A DNA stretch of 6,278 nucleotides from Bacillota bacterium (GTDB taxonomy: Bacteria > Bacillota > Bacilli > Lactobacillales > Enterococcaceae), in contig JAEWFE010000326.1 of NCBI GenBank assembly GCA_023389005.1, positions 1-6,278 on the forward strand. The letters are read 5' to 3'. Position 1 is the stretch's first letter. Every line of letters starts with the position of its first letter. Made by a program: the position numbers and the translations under genes. The notes under the pieces were generated by a model, which worked only from the letters and a program-made list of their open reading frames with translations, did not search any database and was not told the origin of the DNA. Shown here piece after piece: positions 1 to 4,844 of the stretch.

Positions 1-355
1 CATTAGGAATATATCCTGAAAGTACGCCTGTTAAAAAACGCATAAATAATAGCCAATAAACATCAGGTACGAATGCCAGTGCTCCCATCGAAAAAGTCAT
101 CCCTGCCGCAGCTCGAATCATCATTAATCGTCGGCCTTTACGATCAGCTAAATTTCCCCAAATCGGTGCGACAAGTGCTGCGGCCAAAGCGGTCACTGAA
201 ATTGCTAATCCTGCATATAGTTCAACTTGGCTTTTAGGTGTATGTAATTGCTCAATATAGATTGGAATAAAAGGCATCACCAAACTAAAACTAGCTCCAG
301 TAAAGAAGCACCCAATCCATGATATGTATAAATTTCGTTTCCAATCAATTTTCAA
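1..355 (-). CDS. MFS multidrug efflux transporter, PmrA/NorA type (N-terminal part)
   Basis: Only the first 118 codons are in the window; the gene runs off the left edge. The protein is a drug:proton antiporter-type member of the major facilitator superfamily in the cell membrane. Visible are TM1 (about residues 8-30, ending SLVMPFIPIY), TM2 (about 46-67), the loop 2-3 motif A as GNLADRKGRR (67-76), TM3 and TM4 (about 77-118, with FVPDVYWLLFMRFLTG). From memory this pattern is very like streptococcal PmrA and related to NorA/Bmr, so export of hydrophobic drugs or dyes is likely but the substrate is inferred. The start is TTG at 353-355. It is chosen because AAGGAAGG (complement of 363-370) lies 7 bases upstream and the N-terminus then matches the family. 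It has its own promoter (389-418) and is separated from the upstream permease by a terminator. Confidence 0.85.
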   Translation of the reverse strand, partial: MKIDWKRNLYISWIGCFFTGASFSLVMPFIPIYIEQLHTPKSQVELYAGLAISVTALAAALVAPIWGNLADRKGRRLMMIRAAAGMTFSMGALAFVPDVYWLLFMRFLTGVLSGYIPN

Positions 356-388
356 ACTAATACCTTCCTTCTTTTTTCACCAAATAAT

Positions 389-418
389 ACTATAGCGCAA
401 TTTTGCTTAGATTGACAA
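389..418 (-). promoter_or_regulatory. sigma-A promoter of the MFS gene
   Basis: Read on the minus strand: -35 TTGTCA (complement of 413-418), 18-base spacer, -10 TATAGT (complement of 389-394). Each hexamer matches consensus at 5 of 6 positions. Transcription would start near 382, giving a leader of roughly 27 bases that contains the AAGGAAGG ribosome binding site. It lies just downstream of the permease terminator, so the MFS gene is probably transcribed independently. Confidence 0.6.
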
Positions 419-455
419 CAGATTTACCGGAAATTTTTATTCTTACAAGAAAACA

Positions 456-487
456 AAAAAGGACGACCGCAAAGAATCGCCCTTTTT
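456..487 (-). terminator. intrinsic terminator of the purine permease gene
   Basis: An 11-bp stem (arms 456-466 and 477-487) closes a 10-base loop. Read as minus-strand RNA it is fully paired with one G-U, whereas the plus-strand reading has an A-C mismatch, so it is oriented for the minus strand. The 3' arm ends in a run of six U. It starts about 20 bases after the permease stop codon at 509-511. Confidence 0.8.
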
Positions 488-508
488 ATATTCATTTGAT
501 ATAAACAA

Positions 509-1945
509 CTAGATAATGGCAAGAATCACAAAGTTTAGAATGAACAATGCATTGACTGCCCAAATAACTGGTGAAACTTGGCTTGCTTTGCCTTTTAAGA
601 CTTTCGTTAAGGCATACATGATAAAGCCAGCTGCGATACCATAAGAAATGCTGTAACATAAGCCCATAAAGATTGAAGCAAAGAAAGTTGGAATTGCTTC
701 TTCTAATTCTGTCCAATTAATATCTTTAAAGGAAGCCATCATCATTACTCCAACTAAAATTAAGGCTGGTGCAGTGGCTTGACTAGGTACAATTGAAATT
801 AATGGTGAGAAGAAACTACTAATTGCAAAAAGGATAGCAACAACCACAGAAGTTAAACCGGTACGTCCACCCGCACCAATACCAGCAGCTGATTCAACAT
901 AAGTAGTCGTATTAGAAGTACCGAATACCGCACCTACACTTGTCGCAATCGCATCAGCAAATAACGCACGATCTAGACGCGTATTTAACCCACGACCATT
1001 GTCTAATGAATCTTCATCTGCTTTAGAGAAGATACCTGTACGACGACCAGTACCGATAAATGTACCAATTGTATCAAAAGTATCAGATAAACTGAAAGCT
1101 AAGATTGTCATAATCACTTGCGGAATTTTATGAGATTCACTAAATAAAGATTGCATCCCTTCTGGACCAAAAGCAGCCCCAAAAGTGGTTCCTAATTGCT
1201 TGAATGAATTGCCTAAAGAATTGGTATGCCAGTCAATCGCACCTAAATCAACGACACCCATTAGAATACCGATAATCGTTGTTCCTAAAATACCAATAAT
1301 AATTGCACCACGGACATTTAAGACCACCAAAATTGTCATTAAAAACAGACCAATTAAAGCTAAAAGAACCGGCGCATTGTTGAAGTTAGCTAATGTGGGA
1401 ACGATGCCACCATTCATTGAAACACTAGCTACTTTCCCTTTTTCAACAATCGCATTGGTAATAGTTGCGCCGTCAGCACTAAAGCTTAATAAATTCGCAT
1501 TTTTAATCCCAACATAAGCGACAAAAATACCAATCCCACCACTAATAGCGTGTTGCATACTATCGGGAATCGCATGAATAATCATTTTACGAATACGAGT
1601 CACCGTAATAAAGATGTTAATTAAACCACAGATAAATACCATTGCTAAAGCTTGTTGCCATGAATAACCTAAACCAAAAACAACAGTAAAAGTAAAGAAC
1701 GCATTCAAGCCCATCCCTGGCGCTTGCGCATAGGGTACATTGGCAAATAATCCCATGACTAAAGTACCGATGACTGAAGCAATAATCGTTGATAAAAAGA
1801 CTGCTTGAAACGGCATGCCGGATTGAGATAAAATATTTGGATTAACGAATAAAATATAGCTCATTGCAAAGAATGTTGTTAATCCGGCTAAAACTTCTGT
1901 AGAGACAGTTGTTTTATTTTCCTTCAACTTAAAAAATTTTTCCAT
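509..1945 (-). CDS. NCS2/AzgA-type purine permease (guanine/hypoxanthine family)
   Basis: A 478-residue polytopic membrane protein that imports purine bases, probably by proton symport. It belongs to the AzgA-like branch of the NCS2 family (B. subtilis PbuG/PbuO are relatives, about 430-440 residues). Family marks: EVLAGLTTFFAMSYILFVNP in TM1 (17-36), QAPGMGLNAFF (74-84), the TM8 substrate-site segment SLSDTFDTIGTFIGTGRR (285-302) and GTSNTTTYVESAAGIGAGGR (342-361). All are intact. The exact base (guanine, hypoxanthine or adenine) cannot be read from the sequence. The start is ATG at 1943-1945, which gives the family N-terminus MEKFFKL; AGGAG (complement of 1959-1963) is 13 bases upstream, a rather long spacing. 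The frame is open upstream to 2026, but that extension would begin at the predicted transcription start and lacks a ribosome binding site. The upstream region has PurBox-like sites, suggesting PurR control. Confidence 0.9.
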   Translation of the reverse strand: MEKFFKLKENKTTVSTEVLAGLTTFFAMSYILFVNPNILSQSGMPFQAVFLSTIIASVIGTLVMGLFANVPYAQAPGMGLNAFFTFTVVFGLGYSWQQALAMVFICGLINIFITVTRIRKMIIHAIPDSMQHAISGGIGIFVAYVGIKNANLLSFSADGATITNAIVEKGKVASVSMNGGIVPTLANFNNAPVLLALIGLFLMTILVVLNVRGAIIIGILGTTIIGILMGVVDLGAIDWHTNSLGNSFKQLGTTFGAAFGPEGMQSLFSESHKIPQVIMTILAFSLSDTFDTIGTFIGTGRRTGIFSKADEDSLDNGRGLNTRLDRALFADAIATSVGAVFGTSNTTTYVESAAGIGAGGRTGLTSVVVAILFAISSFFSPLISIVPSQATAPALILVGVMMMASFKDINWTELEEAIPTFFASIFMGLCYSISYGIAAGFIMYALTKVLKGKASQVSPVIWAVNALFILNFVILAII

Positions 1946-1980
1946 TTTAATAAGTCCACTCCTATAAAATTCTGATATAT

Positions 1981-2018
1981 TTCGAAAAAACAAAGCAATA
2001 ATGTACGTTTTTTTCGAA
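1981..2018 (-). other. AT-rich inverted repeat (leader hairpin) of the permease mRNA
   Basis: TTCGAAAAAA at 1981-1990 is the exact reverse complement of TTTTTTCGAA at 2009-2018, giving a 10-bp stem with an 18-base interior. It lies between the predicted transcription start (about 2023) and the Shine-Dalgarno sequence (1959-1963). No U-run follows, so it is not a plain terminator. It could be an RNA hairpin or a paired protein site, since each arm carries the CGAA core also seen in the PurBoxes. Confidence 0.4.
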
Positions 2019-2029
2019 TTACACAACGT

Positions 2030-2058
2030 AGTATAGTCAAGTAATTTTCGGATTTCAA
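2030..2058 (-). promoter_or_regulatory. sigma-A promoter of the purine permease gene
   Basis: On the minus strand: -35 TTGAAA (complement of 2053-2058), 17-base spacer, -10 TATACT (complement of 2030-2035). Each hexamer matches 5 of 6. The predicted start near 2023 gives a leader of about 78 bases. No guanine-riboswitch core was found in that leader. Confidence 0.65.
2043..2055 (-). promoter_or_regulatory. PurBox-like site overlapping the permease promoter
   Basis: The minus strand reads AAATCCGAAAATT, matching the PurBox consensus AWWWCCGAACWWT at 12 of 13 positions (only C10 differs). It covers the last three bases of the -35 hexamer and most of the spacer. A bound PurR protein there would be expected to block RNA polymerase. 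A weaker reversed TTCG core lies downstream at 2015-2018, which recalls the paired inverted PurBoxes of Bacillus. The role is inferred; purR itself is not in the window. Confidence 0.45.
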
Positions 2059-2070
2059 CAGAAAAAGAAT

Positions 2071-2090
2071 AAAAAACTTTAAAAAACTTT
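2071..2090. repeat. perfect tandem 10-bp repeat with phased A-tracts
   Basis: The decamer AAAAAACTTT occurs twice in succession (2071-2080, 2081-2090). A6 tracts repeated every 10 bp are in helical phase and should bend the DNA. The repeat sits about 48-67 bases upstream of the predicted permease start, between the two PurBox-like sites. There it could act as an UP-like element or help bring the two sites together. Confidence 0.6.
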
Positions 2091-2092
2091 CG

Positions 2093-2105
2093 AATGTTCG
2101 TGTTT
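2093..2105 (-). promoter_or_regulatory. second, upstream PurBox-like site
   Basis: The minus strand reads AAACACGAACATT, matching AWWWCCGAACWWT at 11 of 13 positions (positions 4 and 5 differ) and keeping the full CGAAC core. Its central G (2099) falls about 76 bases upstream of the predicted permease transcription start. As I recall, that is the position of the activating PurBox in Lactococcus lactis purine genes. Confidence 0.4.
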
Positions 2106-2149
2106 TTGTGTATATACTTCTTTTCAACTAGAAATTATCCATTTCCTTA

Positions 2150-2178
2150 TTGACTTTTCTATAAAAAACAGTCAAAAT
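2150..2178 (+). promoter_or_regulatory. probable promoter of tRNA-Ser
   Basis: -35 TTGACT (2150-2155, 5 of 6), 17-base spacer, -10 CAAAAT (2173-2178, 4 of 6). Transcription would start near 2185, only a few bases before the mature tRNA 5' end at 2188. The better-looking TATAAC at 2178-2183 is too close to the tRNA to serve as its -10. Confidence 0.4.
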
Positions 2179-2187
2179 ATAACTTAC

Positions 2188-2274
2188 GGAGAGTTGGCAG
2201 AGTGGTAATGCACTGGACTCGAAATCCAGCGAGCCGAATTTCTCGGTGCACGGGTTCAAATCCCGTACTCTCCT
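2188..2274 (+). tRNA. tRNA-Ser(CGA), decoding UCG
   Basis: A full cloverleaf can be drawn. The acceptor stem GGAGAGT (2188-2194) pairs with ACTCTCC (2267-2273). The D stem is GCA/TGC. The anticodon stem is CTGGA/TCCAG (2213-2217, 2225-2229) with loop CTCGAAA, so the anticodon is CGA (2220-2222). A 20-base variable arm (2230-2249) marks a class II tRNA. The T stem is ACGGG/CCCGT around TTCAAAT (2255-2261). The 3' CCA is not encoded. The base after the acceptor stem (position 73) is T, whereas G73 is usual for bacterial tRNA-Ser. It is a single-gene unit with its own promoter and terminator. Confidence 0.95.
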
Positions 2275-2278
2275 TTTC

Positions 2279-2307
2279 GCAACTGCAGCTTTGTAGTTGC
2301 TTTTTTT
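2279..2307 (+). terminator. intrinsic terminator after tRNA-Ser
   Basis: GCAACTGCA (2279-2287) pairs with TGTAGTTGC (2292-2300): 9 bp with one G-U in plus-strand RNA, a 4-base loop, and seven T directly after (2301-2307). It begins 5 bases after the tRNA. Confidence 0.9.
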
Positions 2308-2342
2308 GTTCACTTTTCTTGTAAATAGGATCGACATCTGAC

Positions 2343-2371
2343 TTGTTTTCCCCTACATCTTGTGATATGAT
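2343..2371 (+). promoter_or_regulatory. possible upstream promoter of the deoxynucleoside kinase
   Basis: TTGTTT (2343-2348, only 3 of 6), 17-base spacer, TATGAT (2366-2371, 5 of 6). Much weaker than the promoter at 2380-2407; listed as an alternative only. Confidence 0.2.
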
Positions 2372-2379
2372 TTTTCATG

Positions 2380-2407
2380 TTGTCAATATATTGTAGTTTA
2401 GTAGAAT
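2380..2407 (+). promoter_or_regulatory. sigma-A promoter of the deoxynucleoside kinase
   Basis: -35 TTGTCA (2380-2385, 5 of 6), 16-base spacer, -10 TAGAAT (2402-2407, 5 of 6). A start near 2414 gives a leader of about 30 bases that contains AAGGAG at 2428-2433. Confidence 0.55.
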
Positions 2408-2444
2408 AGTGATGATTACTGAACTTTAAGGAGTTTTGTTATAA

Positions 2445-3104
2445 ATGAAAGGAGCTAACCAAGCTGTGATAGTACTTGCAGGTATGATTGGTGCTGGAAA
2501 AACCAAATACACTGAAATGATTGCGAATGAATTAGGCAGTTTACCTTTTTATGAAAGTGTCGATGATAACCGTATTTTAGAAATGTTTTATAAAGATCCT
2601 AAACGTTGGGCTTTTGCATTACAAATTCACTTTCTAAATACCCGCTTTAAGAGTATTAAAGAAGCTTTAAAACATCAACACAATGTTTTAGACCGTTCCA
2701 TTTACGAGGATGCTTTATTTACCCAAATCAATTTTGAAAATGGGAATATGTCTGAAGCTGAAATGGATACTTATCTTTCTCTTTTAGATAATATGATGGA
2801 AGAATTAGATGGGATGCCTAAAAAAGCGCCTGATTTATTAGTCTATTTACAAGGTCCGCTTGATATTCACCTAGAACGTATCAAAAAACGTGGTCGCGAA
2901 TACGAACAAGTAGATGAAAATGAAGAAAATGATGAGTTATTAGCCTACTATAAACATCTACATTCACGTTATGATGATTGGTATAACGCTTATGATAAGA
3001 GTAAAAAAATTGCGATTCCAATTACCAAATATGATATTGAAATCCCCGAGCATAAAGAAGCTGTAATGACAATCATCAAAAATGCTTTAAATGAAATGAA
3101 TTAA
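2445..3104 (+). CDS. deoxynucleoside kinase (deoxyadenosine/deoxyguanosine kinase family)
   Basis: A 219-residue cytoplasmic kinase that transfers a phosphate from a nucleoside triphosphate to the 5'-OH of a deoxynucleoside, the first step of deoxynucleoside salvage. The P-loop is GMIGAGKT (13-20). E37 in FYESVDDN fits the catalytic glutamate of the dNK fold, Q60 in AFALQIHFL fits the base-contacting glutamine, and D83-R84-S85 is the family DRS motif. The lid carries R145, R149 and R151 (ERIKKRGRE). Length matches the 215-224-residue lactobacillal dAK/dGK enzymes. Purine preference is inferred from that lineage, not proven. Start ATG 2445 follows AAGGAG (2428-2433) at 11 bases. The gene is monocistronic: it has its own promoter and a strong terminator right after the stop. 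With the nearby purine permease it suggests a purine-salvage neighbourhood. Confidence 0.9.
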   Translation: MKGANQAVIVLAGMIGAGKTKYTEMIANELGSLPFYESVDDNRILEMFYKDPKRWAFALQIHFLNTRFKSIKEALKHQHNVLDRSIYEDALFTQINFENGNMSEAEMDTYLSLLDNMMEELDGMPKKAPDLLVYLQGPLDIHLERIKKRGREYEQVDENEENDELLAYYKHLHSRYDDWYNAYDKSKKIAIPITKYDIEIPEHKEAVMTIIKNALNEMN

Positions 3105-3105
3105 C

Positions 3106-3143
3106 AAAAAGAGCACAGAATTACAAAACCCTGTGCTCTTTTT
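3106..3143. terminator. bidirectional intrinsic terminator between convergent genes
   Basis: AAAAAGAGCACAG (3106-3118) pairs perfectly with CTGTGCTCTTTTT (3131-3143), a 13-bp stem around a 12-base loop. The A-run on one side and T-run on the other let it work in both directions. It ends kinase transcription (stop 3102-3104) and HAD gene transcription from the other side (stop 3146-3148). Only one base lies between each stop codon and the perfect part of the hairpin on the kinase side, and two on the HAD side. Confidence 0.9.
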
Positions 3144-3145
3144 TG

Positions 3146-3946
3146 TTATAAACTTAAATGCTTTTCTAAATATCGTGCTAGGCCATCTTCATCATTCGTA
3201 TATTCAGTCATATCGTTTGCAACTTTTTTCGCTTGCTCAGAACCATTTTTCATAACCACACCACGACCTGCAAATTCAAGCATTTCCACATCATTATATT
3301 CATCGCCAAATGCCAGGATATCTTTTTGCTTAAAGCCCAAATCATCAGCAATTAGCGCAAGACCAGTTGCTTTGTGTACTCCCTTAGGGGTCATTTCCAG
3401 CATATTATGTGGTCCACCCCACGTTTTAGTCGCAACATCAGGATAAGAACGATTTAATACCTCAGCGACACTTTCTAAGGTTTCTGGGCGTGTTTTAATT
3501 AACAATGAAGTCGGATTTTCTTTTAAATTCTCTAATAGATTATCATTCGTTACCTTAGTTGAACCGAAAAAGGTAGGATCGACACCGTCTAACTGGCTAA
3601 CAAAAAAATGACGACGATCTTCTGCGGCTACAAATTCAATCCCTAGTGCTTCTTTTTTAGCCTTTAAGTCAAAAGCAATAGCACGATCGATAAAATATTC
3701 GGTTTCTTTTTCCCAATATTTAAAAGGCTTGTGCGTTAATGAGCCGTTAAAATTAACCATAGCAGAATCAAGTTTTAATTGACGGTAAAATTGTTCACTC
3801 ATTCTAAAAGGGCGACCTGTTGCAATCACTACTGTATGTCCTTTTTGCTGGGCCTTAATTAAGGTCTCTTGGGTTTTTGGAGTAATCAGTGATTGCGCGT
3901 TTAATGTCGTACCATCTAAATCTATCGCAATTAATTTTTTGTCCAT
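3146..3946 (-). CDS. Cof-type HAD-IIB phosphatase
   Basis: A 266-residue cytoplasmic hydrolase of the haloacid dehalogenase superfamily, Cof/YidA subgroup, typical in length (about 260-290). Motif I is DLDGTT with nucleophile D9 and acid/base D11. Motif II is the T43 of ATGRP (42-46). NFNGS (65-69) is the usual Cof segment before the C2-type cap. Motif III is probably K192 in PKGVHKATGL. Motif IV is GDEYND (214-219), which binds Mg2+. All catalytic residues are present. Family members dephosphorylate sugar phosphates, FMN, PLP or similar small molecules; the substrate here cannot be told. Start ATG 3944-3946 is preceded by a very strong GGAAGGAG (complement of 3953-3960) 6 bases away. It is convergent with the kinase gene and lies downstream of the TetR gene, but a terminator separates it from the latter. 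No clear promoter stands out in 3950-4008. Confidence 0.9.
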   Translation of the reverse strand: MDKKLIAIDLDGTTLNAQSLITPKTQETLIKAQQKGHTVVIATGRPFRMSEQFYRQLKLDSAMVNFNGSLTHKPFKYWEKETEYFIDRAIAFDLKAKKEALGIEFVAAEDRRHFFVSQLDGVDPTFFGSTKVTNDNLLENLKENPTSLLIKTRPETLESVAEVLNRSYPDVATKTWGGPHNMLEMTPKGVHKATGLALIADDLGFKQKDILAFGDEYNDVEMLEFAGRGVVMKNGSEQAKKVANDMTEYTNDEDGLARYLEKHLSL

Positions 3947-4008
3947 AAATTTCTCCTTCCTTAAAATCTTTCTCTATAGTCTAACACATTTCTGGAAGAA
4001 GAAACAAG

Positions 4009-4042
4009 TAAAACCTCAATAGTTGCTACTACTGAGGTTTTA
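4009..4042 (-). terminator. intrinsic terminator of the TetR-family gene
   Basis: A long hairpin: outer arms 4009-4018 and 4033-4042 (TAAAACCTCA and its complement), then one G-U in minus-strand RNA, then TAGT/ACTA around a 4-base loop, about 15 bp in all. In plus-strand RNA the same position is an A-C mismatch, so the minus-strand reading is favoured. The following minus-strand sequence is only moderately U-rich. It starts three bases after the TetR stop codon (4046-4048). Confidence 0.75.
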
Positions 4043-4045
4043 TCT

Positions 4046-4615
4046 TTATTGACGAATTAAATCTAATTTTTGACCCTTAGCGATATCATCAATCATTTTC
4101 TTACACATATTTACGAAATCATCGTGTGTTAAATGAATAATTCCGGCGTTTTGTAAGGAAATAACCCCACTCACTGCAATCAATGTCTCTAGGTGATAAT
4201 TTCTAAATTCTTCATCACTCAAATGTTTGAAACGATCATCTTTAAAGACTTGTTCACGGTAATATTCTTCGGACTTGGCAAATAAGTAATCACCGCCACC
4301 ATTATTATCTACCCAACAAGCTTTGTAAAGAGTTGGTTTCTTTAAGGCTAACTCAATAAAATGAACAGGTGAGTCTACAATAATATCCCCTGTTATTGGT
4401 TTGGTTAAACTAATACGTTCGATATCATTCCACACTTTGTCCAAAACTTGAGTCTTCAAATCTTTCATATTTTTGAACTGTAAATAGATTGGTTGTGTTG
4501 AAATTCCCAATTCTTGCGCGACATTTCGGGCTGTAAACTTATCAAATCCTTCACGTGCCACAATATTATACCCTGCTTTTACAATCTGTTCTTTTGTATA
4601 AATTTTATACCTCAT
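4046..4615 (-). CDS. TetR/AcrR-family transcriptional regulator
   Basis: A 189-residue DNA-binding protein of usual TetR-family length. The N-terminal helix-turn-helix domain covers about residues 5-55: KEQIVKAGYNIVAREG, then TARNVAQELGISTQPIYLQF (28-47) with the recognition helix around STQPIYLQF. The rest (about 60-189) is the ligand-binding/dimerisation domain, whose ligand cannot be recognised. Start ATG 4613-4615 follows a GGGGGGAG stretch (complement of 4622 onward) at about 6 bases. The gene is divergent from the YjjP/YjjB-like exporter pair, and such regulators commonly repress the divergent transporter and themselves. The 17-bp direct repeats at 4687-4725 are the likely target. It has its own terminator (4009-4042), so it is probably monocistronic. 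Confidence 0.9.
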   Translation of the reverse strand: MRYKIYTKEQIVKAGYNIVAREGFDKFTARNVAQELGISTQPIYLQFKNMKDLKTQVLDKVWNDIERISLTKPITGDIIVDSPVHFIELALKKPTLYKACWVDNNGGGDYLFAKSEEYYREQVFKDDRFKHLSDEEFRNYHLETLIAVSGVISLQNAGIIHLTHDDFVNMCKKMIDDIAKGQKLDLIRQ

Positions 4616-4646
4616 TCAAATCTCCCCCCAAATTCTATCTACCTCT

Positions 4647-4675
4647 ATTTTACTCAAAATATGTAAATTAAGCAA
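4647..4675 (-). promoter_or_regulatory. probable promoter of the TetR-family gene
   Basis: On the minus strand: TTGCTT (complement of 4670-4675, 3 of 6), 17-base spacer, TAAAAT (complement of 4647-4652, 5 of 6). The predicted start near 4640 gives a 25-base leader. The direct repeats begin 12 bases upstream of this -35. Confidence 0.45.
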
Positions 4676-4686
4676 AAAAATATCCA

Positions 4687-4725
4687 TGAAAAATGTTATC
4701 ATACTAGGTGAAAAACGTTATCATA
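4687..4725. repeat. two 17-bp direct repeats, 22-bp period; candidate TetR operator
   Basis: TGAAAAATGTTATCATA (4687-4703) and TGAAAAACGTTATCATA (4709-4725) differ at one base. The 22-bp period is close to two turns of the helix, so two bound dimers would sit on the same face. Within each copy, TGA-x-AA...TT-x-TCA forms an imperfect 15-bp palindrome (5 of 7 pairs), as expected of a TetR-type half-site pair. The location between divergent tetR and exporter genes supports an operator; binding is inferred. Confidence 0.6.
4696..4724 (+). promoter_or_regulatory. possible upstream promoter inside the direct repeats
   Basis: TTATCA (4696-4701, 4 of 6), 17-base spacer, TATCAT (4719-4724, 5 of 6). 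The -35 lies in repeat 1 and the -10 in repeat 2, so an operator-bound repressor would cover it. It may be a chance result of the repeat itself. Confidence 0.3.
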
Positions 4726-4777
4726 GCCAGGGGAAAGTATAAAAAATATGAGAATAATAAAATAAGGAAGATATTTT

Positions 4778-4805
4778 TTGCCTTTTTTCAAAAATCAGCT
4801 AAAAT
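4778..4805 (+). promoter_or_regulatory. probable promoter of the exporter operon
   Basis: TTGCCT (4778-4783, 4 of 6), 16-base spacer, TAAAAT (4800-4805, 5 of 6). A start near 4812 gives a leader of about 33 bases ending in GAGGTGA (4831-4837). If this is the main promoter, the repeats at 4687-4725 lie about 50-90 bases upstream of its -35. Confidence 0.4.
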
Positions 4806-4830
4806 AAAAAGTACCCTAACTTTTGCTTTT

Positions 4831-4836
4831 GAGGTG
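4831..4836 (+). promoter_or_regulatory. ribosome binding site selecting a TTG start
   Basis: GAGGTG lies 8 bases before TTG 4845 and 11 before the adjacent TTG 4848. There is no in-frame ATG near it, and the next methionine codon lies inside the conserved domain. The first TTG is favoured by spacing. Confidence 0.6.
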
Positions 4837-4844
4837 ATTTTCCC

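Noticed and set aside
492..716. Open frame of 74 codons on the minus strand over the permease 3' end
   Set aside because: Same strand but different frame from the intact permease gene, and it has no recognisable content.
1185..1517. Open frame of 110 codons on the plus strand inside the permease
   Set aside because: It lies wholly opposite a well-conserved membrane protein gene, has low-complexity I/P/T/K-rich translation and no family resemblance: a shadow frame.
1946..2026. 27-residue N-terminal extension of the purine permease
   Set aside because: It has no ribosome binding site, begins at about the predicted transcription start, and the family N-terminus starts at ATG 1945.
1946..2030. 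Guanine/purine riboswitch in the permease leader
   Set aside because: Expected from related permeases, but the leader lacks the conserved core and three-way junction; only an AT-rich hairpin is present.
1924..2127. Open frame of 67 codons on the minus strand over the permease leader
   Set aside because: It spans the promoter and PurBox-like sites and its translation repeats the leader in another frame; no ribosome binding site supports it.
2188..2307. tRNA gene as an integration (attachment) site
   Set aside because: No integrase, no repeat of the tRNA 3' end elsewhere in the window, and the tRNA is followed at once by its own terminator and a housekeeping gene.
2128..2337. Open frame of 69 codons on the minus strand
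   Set aside because: It is the antisense of tRNA-Ser and its terminator; its middle is the typical spurious peptide produced by translating a tRNA gene backwards.
4771..4799. Weak T-rich/A-rich inverted sequence before the exporter genes, considered as an attenuator or terminator
   Set aside because: Arms differ in length, pairing is almost all A-T, and it overlaps a better-supported promoter.
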